The translations under genes and the position numbers were made by a program. From positions 1-64,000 of the forward strand of contig ONCV01000007.1 of NCBI GenBank assembly GCA_900316415.1: a stretch of 64,000 nt of DNA, read 5' to 3'. The notes under the pieces are model-generated. The model was not told where the DNA came from. It saw only the letters and a list, made by a program, of their open reading frames with translations, and did no database searches. Positions 57,993 through 64,000 of this stretch are shown here, in pieces (positions within the stretch are counted from its first letter, which is position 1; every line of letters starts with the position of its first letter). This stretch comes from an uncultured Eubacteriales bacterium (GTDB lineage: Bacteria; Bacillota; Clostridia; Christensenellales; Aristaeellaceae).

Positions 57993-59549
57993 ATGAAAAA
58001 GACCCGGATCATCGCCCTGACCCTCGCTATCCTGATGGCCCTGCTCGTCCCGGCCTCTGTGCTGGCGGATGTCCGCACCACCGCGGATGGCAGAACCCAG
58101 ATCAACATCGGATGGAACTACGCCATCACCAGCATGTCCCCCTTCCAGGCGGAAAGCCCGGCCAAGAACCTGTTCTACGCGACCAGCGTGTTCGAAACCC
58201 TGGGCCGCTTTGACCAGGAAGGCAACGTGGTGCCCCTGCTGGCCAAAGAGTGGAAGCAGATTGACGAAGACGGCTACCGGTTCCAGGTGACGCTTTTCGA
58301 TAACATCTACGACACCGCCGGCAACCACATCACCGCGGACGACGTGATCTTCAGCTATGAACAGATCCAGGCGAGCGGCTCCCTGAATGCCTACTACAAC
58401 AAGGTGACAGGCGTGGAGAAGGTGGACGACTACAACCTGATTTACAACCTGACCTCCAACGAGTTCGGAGACTTCGACATGGTTCTGAACTACGCGGCCG
58501 TTGTTTCCAAGAAAGCTTTTGAGGACAGCGGCGATCAGATGGCGACCATGCTCACCGGCACCGGCCCCTATAAAGTAACCGGGTTTGTGAACAGCGCTAC
58601 CGTGACCCTGGAGAAGAACGAGGATTACTGGCAGAAGGACGACAGCCTGAAGGGCCCCTATGCCGCCCAGAACGTCGACGTGATCGAAATCAAGTGCATC
58701 CCGGAGAACTCCCAGCAGGAAGTCGCGCTGGAAACCGGCAGCATTGACTTCATGTTTGACATGGCTGCCAGCTCCATCCAGCAGCTGGCCGGATACAGCA
58801 ACATCACCCACGCGATTGTTCCCGGAACCAATCAGTACTTCTTCTACCTGTCCTCAGCCGGCCCCCTGGCCAATGACAACCTGCGCCGGGCTGTTGGATA
58901 CGCCATCGACAAGGACGCGGTGAACGAGATCGCCTATGAAAACGCCATGGTTCCCTGCGACCTGGGCATGCAGATCTTCAGCGATTATAACCCCGCCTGG
59001 GCGGAACAGGACTACTACGGATACGACGTTCAGAAGGCCCGGGAGCTGATCGCCCAGGAAAACGCCCAGGGAACCCACATCCGCATCGTGGCCACCGGCA
59101 CCGGCGTGACCATGGATGAAGTGATCCAGGCTTACCTGATTGACGCCGGATTCGACGCTGAGCTGGTAACTGAGGAACTGGCGACCTACCTGACCGACGC
59201 GACCAATCCCGAAGCCTACGACATCATCTGCATCACCCCCTTCGCCACCTGCAATGTCCAGATGTGGAAGATCATGCTGGACAGGCGCAACTGGGAGAAC
59301 GGCGGCACCGTGAACGGATTCAAGGATGACCATCTGCAGGAGCTGCTGGAAACGGCCGCCAGCATTGAGGGCCACACCCCTGAAAACATGGATGCCCTGT
59401 ACCAGTACATCGCGGACAAGAACTACGTCTACTCCACCTTCGGCACCAGCGTTACCAACATGTGGCGGACCGACAGCGGCATTGTGGAGACCTGCTCCGC
59501 GTTCGGCGCCCTGCCTTACCTGGGCGGCTTTACCTACAGCTGGAACTGA
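57993..59549 (+). CDS. Peptide ABC transporter substrate-binding protein (SBP_bac_5)
   Basis: A 518-residue secreted binding protein of the DppA/OppA/NikA family. The signal peptide (KKTRIIALTLAILMALLVPA, ending SVLA) has no lipobox cysteine, as in the other binding protein of this window. Family features include ESLGRFDQEG-like FETLGRFDQEG, then VTLFDNIYDTAGNHITADDV and LRRAVGYAIDKDAV. It delivers peptides or similar ligands to the permeases that follow. It starts behind AGAAAGGAAGG. Confidence 0.9.
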   Translation: MKKTRIIALTLAILMALLVPASVLADVRTTADGRTQINIGWNYAITSMSPFQAESPAKNLFYATSVFETLGRFDQEGNVVPLLAKEWKQIDEDGYRFQVTLFDNIYDTAGNHITADDVIFSYEQIQASGSLNAYYNKVTGVEKVDDYNLIYNLTSNEFGDFDMVLNYAAVVSKKAFEDSGDQMATMLTGTGPYKVTGFVNSATVTLEKNEDYWQKDDSLKGPYAAQNVDVIEIKCIPENSQQEVALETGSIDFMFDMAASSIQQLAGYSNITHAIVPGTNQYFFYLSSAGPLANDNLRRAVGYAIDKDAVNEIAYENAMVPCDLGMQIFSDYNPAWAEQDYYGYDVQKARELIAQENAQGTHIRIVATGTGVTMDEVIQAYLIDAGFDAELVTEELATYLTDATNPEAYDIICITPFATCNVQMWKIMLDRRNWENGGTVNGFKDDHLQELLETAASIEGHTPENMDALYQYIADKNYVYSTFGTSVTNMWRTDSGIVETCSAFGALPYLGGFTYSWN

Positions 59550-59575
59550 CAGAATAAAAAGAATGGAGCGTTAAG

Positions 59576-60547
59576 ATGGCAAGATATATCCTGCGCAGAC
59601 TGTTCTGGATGATTCCGATCATCCTGGGAGTTTCCCTCCTGGTCTTCACGCTGATGTATTTCTGCCCTGGCGACCCTGCCCGAATCATCCTCGGGCAGGG
59701 CGCCACCCAGGCGGAAATTGAGAGCCTGCGGGAAACAATGGGTCTGAATAAAGGTTTCTTTCCCCGGCTGGGAGAATTCCTGGTGAATACCTTCATCCGG
59801 TTCGACCTGGGAAGCTCCTACATATCCAAGGCGCCTATCGTAACTGAAATCGCGGCCCGGCTGCCGCAGACGCTGATCATCGCAACGCTTTTCATGCTGA
59901 CCGGCGTAATCGTAGGGGTCCCGCTAGGAATCGCCGCCGCGGTGAAACAGGATTCCATTGTGGACCGGATCTGCATGGTAATCGCGATGCTGGGCGCCTC
60001 TGTCCCGAACTTCTGGCTGGCGCTGCTGCTGGTGCTGCTGTTCGCGGTGAACCTGGGCTGGCTGCCGGCCATGGGCATGGGCGGAATCGAGTACTACATC
60101 CTGCCGACGCTGGCCGGGGCGATGGGGTGCATCGCCGTACAGGCCCGGCAGAGCCGTTCCTCCATGCTGGAGGTGATCCGGTCCGACTACGTGACCACGG
60201 CCCGGAGCAAGGGCGTGAGCATGCGGAATATCATCTTTAAGCATGAGCTGCCCAATGCCCTGATTCCTGTAATTACCTGCGCGGGCAATGACTTCGGAAA
60301 CAGCCTGGGCGGCGCGCTGATCATCGAGCAGATTTTCGCTATCACCGGCATGGGCCAGTACATGGTGCAGGCGGTCTTCAACCGGGATTATCCCGTGATT
60401 CAGGCTTCCGCCATCTTCCTGGCCATCGCGTTCAGCCTGATCATGCTGGTGATCGACCTGCTGTACGCGTTCGTGGATCCCCGCATCAAGGCCCAGTACG
60501 AGGGCAAACCCCTGTTCAAGCGCTCCGGAAAGAAGGTGACCGCATGA
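59576..60547 (+). CDS. Peptide ABC transporter permease, DppB type
   Basis: A 323-residue permease with six predicted helices, the typical start MARYILRRLFWMIPIILGVS and GDPARIILGQGATQAEIESL, and the EAA loop (VIRSDYVTTARSKGVSMRNI). DppB/OppB partner of the next gene, with which it overlaps by ATGA. The permease pair forms the channel. Confidence 0.92.
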   Translation: MARYILRRLFWMIPIILGVSLLVFTLMYFCPGDPARIILGQGATQAEIESLRETMGLNKGFFPRLGEFLVNTFIRFDLGSSYISKAPIVTEIAARLPQTLIIATLFMLTGVIVGVPLGIAAAVKQDSIVDRICMVIAMLGASVPNFWLALLLVLLFAVNLGWLPAMGMGGIEYYILPTLAGAMGCIAVQARQSRSSMLEVIRSDYVTTARSKGVSMRNIIFKHELPNALIPVITCAGNDFGNSLGGALIIEQIFAITGMGQYMVQAVFNRDYPVIQASAIFLAIAFSLIMLVIDLLYAFVDPRIKAQYEGKPLFKRSGKKVTA

Positions 60548-61407
60548 AATCCAAGGGCAAGTTCCGCAACAGCATGTTCGGCCAGGTGGTGTACCGCCTG
60601 AGCCGGAACAGGATGGCGATGTTCGCGCTGGCGATCCTGCTGATCGAGGTGATTCTGGCGATCATCGCTCCGCTGATCATCCCCTACGACATCGCGGCGA
60701 TCAATGTCAAGGAACGGTACCAGGAACCCTCGGCGCAGCATCTCTTCGGCACGGATAAAATGGGCCGCGACCTATTCAGCCGGCTGCTGTATGGCGGCAG
60801 GTATTCCCTGCTGATCGGCTTCCTGTCCACCCTCTTTGGAACCCTGCTGGGGATGCTGCTGGGCGCTGTTGCCGGATACTTCGGAGGCCGGGCGGATAAC
60901 CTGATCATGCGCGGACTGGACATCTTCCAGGCGATCCCGGGCATGCTGCTGATGATTGTGCTGGCCGCGGTGCTGGGAACCGGCGTCGAGGTCACGATCA
61001 TCGCACTCACCATCGGCTGCGCCGCGGGAAACGCCCGTCTCTTCCGGGCTTCCATCCTGAACATCCGTTCCATGGAATACATTGAGGCTTCCCAGTCCAT
61101 CAATTGCTCCCCCGCGAAGATCATTCTGTCACACATTGTGCCCAACGCGATGTCTCCGATGATCGTTTCCTTTACGATGGGCATGGCCATCAACATCGTG
61201 GTGTGCGCCGCGCTGAGCTTTATCGGTCTGGGCGTGCAGCCGCCGACGCCGGAATGGGGCGCGCTGCTGTCCGACTCGAGGGCGGACATGCGCATGCATC
61301 CCTACCTGGTCATTTTCCCCGGACTGGCCATCATGATCACGGTATTCGCGCTCAACATGTTTGGCGACGGGCTGCGGGACGCGATGGATCCCAAACTGAA
61401 GAATTAA
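60544..61407 (+). CDS. Peptide ABC transporter permease, DppC type
   Basis: A 287-residue permease with the DppC/OppC N-terminus (MFALAILLIEVILAIIAPLI) and the segments HLFGTDKMGRDLFSRLLYGG and EYIEASQSINCSPAKII (EAA loop). The usual five-to-six helix layout is present. It is coupled to dppB by a 4-bp overlap and followed 13 bp later by the first ATPase gene. Confidence 0.92.
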   Translation: MKSKGKFRNSMFGQVVYRLSRNRMAMFALAILLIEVILAIIAPLIIPYDIAAINVKERYQEPSAQHLFGTDKMGRDLFSRLLYGGRYSLLIGFLSTLFGTLLGMLLGAVAGYFGGRADNLIMRGLDIFQAIPGMLLMIVLAAVLGTGVEVTIIALTIGCAAGNARLFRASILNIRSMEYIEASQSINCSPAKIILSHIVPNAMSPMIVSFTMGMAINIVVCAALSFIGLGVQPPTPEWGALLSDSRADMRMHPYLVIFPGLAIMITVFALNMFGDGLRDAMDPKLKN

Positions 61408-61420
61408 GGAGGAAGCAGAA

Positions 61421-62401
61421 ATGGAACAGAAGCAAGCCCCTTTCCTGGAAGTGAAGGATCTGGCCGTTGAGTATTCCTCCGACGGAAAGGCCGTGCACGC
61501 GGTCAATGGAATCAGCCTGACTCTTGAGAAAGGCAAGACCATCGGCCTGGTGGGCGAGACCGGCGCCGGAAAGACATCCATCGCCAAGTCGATTCTGCAG
61601 ATTCTGCCGGACCGCTCGGCTAGGATCACCGCTGGAACCGTGAAGCTGGAAGGGCAGAACCTGCTGGACCTGACTGAGAAGGATATGCGGGAGATTCGGG
61701 GAAAGCGGATTTCCATGATCTTCCAGGATCCGATGACCGCGCTGAACCCCACGATGCGGGTTGGTCAGCAGATCGCCGAGGTCGTCGCGCTGCACAACAG
61801 CTGCACGAAGGCGGAGGCGGAGGAGCGGGCCAAGAAAATGCTGGAGATGGTTGGCATTCCGCGGGATCGCTTCCGGGAATATCCCCATCAGTTTTCCGGC
61901 GGCATGAAGCAGCGTGTGGTGATCGCTATCGCGCTGGCGTGCGAACCCGACCTGCTGCTGGCCGACGAGCCCACCACCGCGCTGGATGTGACCATCCAGG
62001 CGCAGGTGCTGAAGCTGATCAGCGACCTGAAGGAGAAGAACAATACCTCCATGATTCTGATTACCCACGACCTGGGTGTCGTGGCGGAGACATGCGATGA
62101 AGTCGCTATCGTCTACGCCGGGCAGATTATGGAGACGGGAACCCGGGAGCAGATCTTTGATCATCCCACCCATCCCTATACCATCGGTCTGTTCGGCGCG
62201 ATTCCGGATATGAACGAGGACGAGGAATGGCTGCATCCGATCGACGGCATGCTGCCGGATCCCACGGACCTGCCTCCGGGGTGCCCCTTCGCGCCGCGGT
62301 GCCCCTATGCGACGCATAAATGCGAAAGCGCGGTGGACTTCACCATGACACCCGATGGACATGCCTGCAGATGCTGCAACCTTGAGAGGGCGGAGGGATA
62401 A
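61421..62401 (+). CDS. Peptide ABC transporter ATPase, DppD type
   Basis: A 326-residue ATPase: Walker [10 protein letters not shown] near 43, signature FSGGMKQRV, Walker [14 protein letters not shown]-loop ITHDLG, and the C-terminal oligopeptide-transporter tail with [14 protein letters not shown], where the cysteines are known in this family to bind a 4Fe-4S cluster. It forms a heterodimer with the DppF-type ATPase that follows three bases later. Confidence 0.93.
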   Translation: MEQKQAPFLEVKDLAVEYSSDGKAVHAVNGISLTLEKGKTIGLVGETGAGKTSIAKSILQILPDRSARITAGTVKLEGQNLLDLTEKDMREIRGKRISMIFQDPMTALNPTMRVGQQIAEVVALHNSCTKAEAEERAKKMLEMVGIPRDRFREYPHQFSGGMKQRVVIAIALACEPDLLLADEPTTALDVTIQAQVLKLISDLKEKNNTSMILITHDLGVVAETCDEVAIVYAGQIMETGTREQIFDHPTHPYTIGLFGAIPDMNEDEEWLHPIDGMLPDPTDLPPGCPFAPRCPYATHKCESAVDFTMTPDGHACRCCNLERAEG

Positions 62402-62404
62402 AAG

Positions 62405-63358
62405 ATGTCAACTTTAATTGAAACCAAAGGGCTGAAGAAGTATTTTCCCACGCCCCACGGCATGCTGCACGCGGTAGATGATGTCAACATCAAAATTGAG
62501 GAAGGCCATACGCTGGGCGTTGTCGGAGAAAGCGGCTGCGGGAAATCCACGCTGGGACGTACCCTGATCCACCTGCACGAGTCGACGGATGGACAGATCT
62601 TCTTTGAGGGCAAGGACGTGACCCATGTGGGCAAGAGTGAGCTGAAGGCTCTGCGGGAGCAGATGCAGATCATCTTTCAGGATCCCTACTCCTCGATCGA
62701 CCCCCGCATGACAGTCAAGGAAACCATCAAGGAGCCGCTGCAGATTTCCGGGCGCTTCTCCAAGGGCGAGATTGAGGACGCCGCGGAGGAGTTGATGAAC
62801 CTGGTCGGGCTGGATCAGCGGCTGCGGAATGCCTATCCCCACGAGCTGGACGGCGGACGCCGCCAGCGGGTTGGTATCGGCCGGGCCCTAGCACTGAACC
62901 CCAAGTTCATCGTGTGCGACGAGCCGGTCTCCGCGCTGGACGTCTCCATCCAGGCCCAGGTGCTGAATCTGCTTAAGCGCCTGCAGCAGGAACGGAAGCT
63001 GACCTACATGTTCGTGACCCACGACATGTCCGTGGTGAGGCATATTTCGGACGAGATCTGCGTAATGTATCTGGGACAGGTGGTGGAGCTGGCTCCCTCC
63101 AAGGAGCTGTTCAGAAATCCCCTTCATCCCTACACCAAGGCACTGCTGGACGCCATTCCCTCCACGGATATCCACCATTCCCGCAAACGGGAGCTGATCC
63201 GGGGGGAGCTGACGTCTCCCATCAATCCCAAGGACGAATGCCGTTTCTGCGCGCGGTGCAAATATGCCTCCGAATGCTGCCATAAGCCCCAGAAGCTGGT
63301 GGAGGTCAGCCCGGGACATTTCGTTTCCTGCACGCGGGTGGACGAGGTCAACGGGTGA
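62405..63358 (+). CDS. Peptide ABC transporter ATPase, DppF type
   Basis: A 317-residue partner ATPase: Walker A GESGCGKST near 43, Walker B FIVCDEPVSALD, H-loop VTHDMS, and a Cys-rich C-terminal tail (CRFCARCKYASECC). The signature reads ELDGGRRQRVGIGRAL, so the usual Ser of LSGGQ is Asp and Gln is Arg. It is the last gene of the transporter operon. The altered signature may make one of the two ATP sites degenerate. Confidence 0.92.
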   Translation: MSTLIETKGLKKYFPTPHGMLHAVDDVNIKIEEGHTLGVVGESGCGKSTLGRTLIHLHESTDGQIFFEGKDVTHVGKSELKALREQMQIIFQDPYSSIDPRMTVKETIKEPLQISGRFSKGEIEDAAEELMNLVGLDQRLRNAYPHELDGGRRQRVGIGRALALNPKFIVCDEPVSALDVSIQAQVLNLLKRLQQERKLTYMFVTHDMSVVRHISDEICVMYLGQVVELAPSKELFRNPLHPYTKALLDAIPSTDIHHSRKRELIRGELTSPINPKDECRFCARCKYASECCHKPQKLVEVSPGHFVSCTRVDEVNG

Positions 63359-63402
63359 CCGCCGGCTTTCCCCTAAAATAAACAAGAAAGAAGGAACGCA
63401 AC

Positions 63403-63882
63403 ATGACAGGCAGCTACAGAGTCAACGGACTGACCTCCGTCGTCTCCTTTCTTACTGGCGGGATTCTGACGGTCATGGCCGTCGTGGCTTTTACCCTCGG
63501 CCGGTACTGGCTAGCGGCCCTCTTTCTTCTGCTGGGGATCGCCTTCCTGGCGGTGGGTTTCCTGAATGCGTCCCGGATCCGTCTGGAGGACCGGGGGGTG
63601 ACCCGGACCCTGCTGGGCAGAAAGCTGCGGGAGATTCCCCGCGGCTGCCTGCGGGAAGTCGGAGTGGTCGGACTGCGGGTCTTCGGGGACAAGGAGAAGA
63701 CCGGAACCAAATACATCTATTTTTCCGACCATGAGATGGATGAAAAGGAACGCTTCCAGATGTGCCTTTCCTGGCCACCGAAGGACGCGATCTACATGGC
63801 CTGGAGCCCGAAGCGCCAGAACGCCGTCCAGATGTTCTGGCAGGGAGAGCTGGCCTTCTGCAACGCGGGCGAGGAAGCATGA
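63403..63882 (+). CDS. Two-TM membrane protein with cytoplasmic domain
   Basis: A 159-residue protein of unknown function. Two helices (about 12-32 and 35-53: SFLTGGILTVMAVVAFTLG and YWLAALFLLLGIAFLAVGF) precede a compact domain (RIRLEDRGVTRTLLGRKLRE and beyond) that looks like the PH-like domains attached to short membrane proteins in Bacillota. It starts behind AGAAAGGAAGG 44 bp after the transporter operon and may belong to it. A flavin oxidoreductase follows 29 bp later. Confidence 0.7.
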   Translation: MTGSYRVNGLTSVVSFLTGGILTVMAVVAFTLGRYWLAALFLLLGIAFLAVGFLNASRIRLEDRGVTRTLLGRKLREIPRGCLREVGVVGLRVFGDKEKTGTKYIYFSDHEMDEKERFQMCLSWPPKDAIYMAWSPKRQNAVQMFWQGELAFCNAGEEA

Positions 63883-63911
63883 GGAGAAACGAAAAAGGAA
63901 AGGAAGAAGCC

Positions 63912-64000
63912 ATGTACAGCGAACTGTTTCAGCCCATTCAGATCGGCACCCTGACGGTGCCCAACCGGCTGGTGATGCCGGCGATGAACTCCAACCTGGC
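63912..64000 (+). CDS. Old Yellow Enzyme-family NADH:flavin oxidoreductase, N-terminal part
   Basis: The window ends 29 codons into this gene. The visible part (YSELFQPIQIGTLTVPNRLV, then MPAMNSNLA) is the standard first strand and FMN-binding start of OYE-type enzymes such as 2,4-dienoyl-CoA or enoate reductases and bile-acid BaiCD-like proteins. The start follows AAGGAAG. Length, the iron-sulfur domain and substrate cannot be judged from the part present. Confidence 0.75.
   Translation, partial: MYSELFQPIQIGTLTVPNRLVMPAMNSNL

Overview
The window looks like the chromosome of an anaerobic, fermentative member of the Bacillota (class Clostridia, probably a gut or rumen lineage). This is inferred from the gene set: a tetrameric Hnd-type [FeFe] hydrogenase, MetF, two phosphofructokinases of different types, a meso-DAP-type MurE, divergent FtsA/FtsZ, a tig-clpP-clpX-lon-engB block and strong Shine-Dalgarno sites. 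Housekeeping blocks are clearly GC-rich; several accessory stretches (about 1-3600, 13.4-15.3 kb, 17.4-17.9 kb, 31.4-35.2 kb) are visibly AT-richer, which suggests acquired or decaying DNA. I saw no tRNA, rRNA or CRISPR array.

Region by region: (1) 1-1.6 kb: edge of a probable IS30-type transposase, a MarR regulator and a convergent IclR regulator. (2) 1.7-13.8 kb: a long polyuronate-utilisation operon with a CUT1-type ABC importer (two permeases, a 679-aa binding protein, an MsmX/UgpC-type ATPase), four small four-TM membrane proteins around the ATPase gene, two cytoplasmic heparinase II/III-like proteins, an SDR reductase and the cupin KdgF. It starts from a near-consensus promoter followed by a perfect 16-bp palindrome. 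(3) 13.9-17.5 kb: a GltD-like oxidoreductase, then decay: a 2-keto-3-deoxygluconate kinase gene reduced by an internal in-frame deletion, an intact PPi-type phosphofructokinase, and a frameshifted, truncated GH2 glycosidase. (4) 17.5-25.9 kb: small enzymes and regulators, an orphan Xre gene with a truncated hipA remnant, a secreted VanX-like/L,D-transpeptidase fusion, and a second phosphofructokinase. (5) 26.3-31.4 kb: an hndABCD-like hydrogenase operon with an inserted GHKL ATPase gene. (6) 31.4-35.1 kb: a complete three-gene hipBST toxin-antitoxin locus under three evenly spaced CCCGATCGGG operators, a CMD-family protein, a remnant region and a BspA-like protein. (7) 35.2-46.1 kb: metF, purC, a phosphodiester glycosidase, the proteostasis block and a metallophosphoesterase. 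(8) 46.3-55.6 kb: a condensed division/cell-wall cluster (mraZ, ftsL-like, murE, mraY, murD, divIB, ftsA, ftsZ) with no rsmH, ftsI, murF, ftsW, murG, murB or murC between mraZ and ftsZ. (9) 55.9-64 kb: two tandem LysR regulators divergent from a complete Dpp/Opp-type peptide ABC operon, a membrane protein and the start of an Old Yellow Enzyme gene.

How the genes fit together: the 1.7-13.8 kb operon would import uronate-containing oligosaccharides, cleave them by elimination inside the cell, open the unsaturated uronate with KdgF and reduce it with the SDR. The next expected enzyme, KDG kinase, is present only as a deleted remnant, so an intact kinase must exist elsewhere, the route must end differently, or the remnant is an assembly collapse. 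The best candidates for undescribed biology are the four interleaved four-TM proteins, the VanX-L,D-transpeptidase fusion and the triple-operator hipBST locus.
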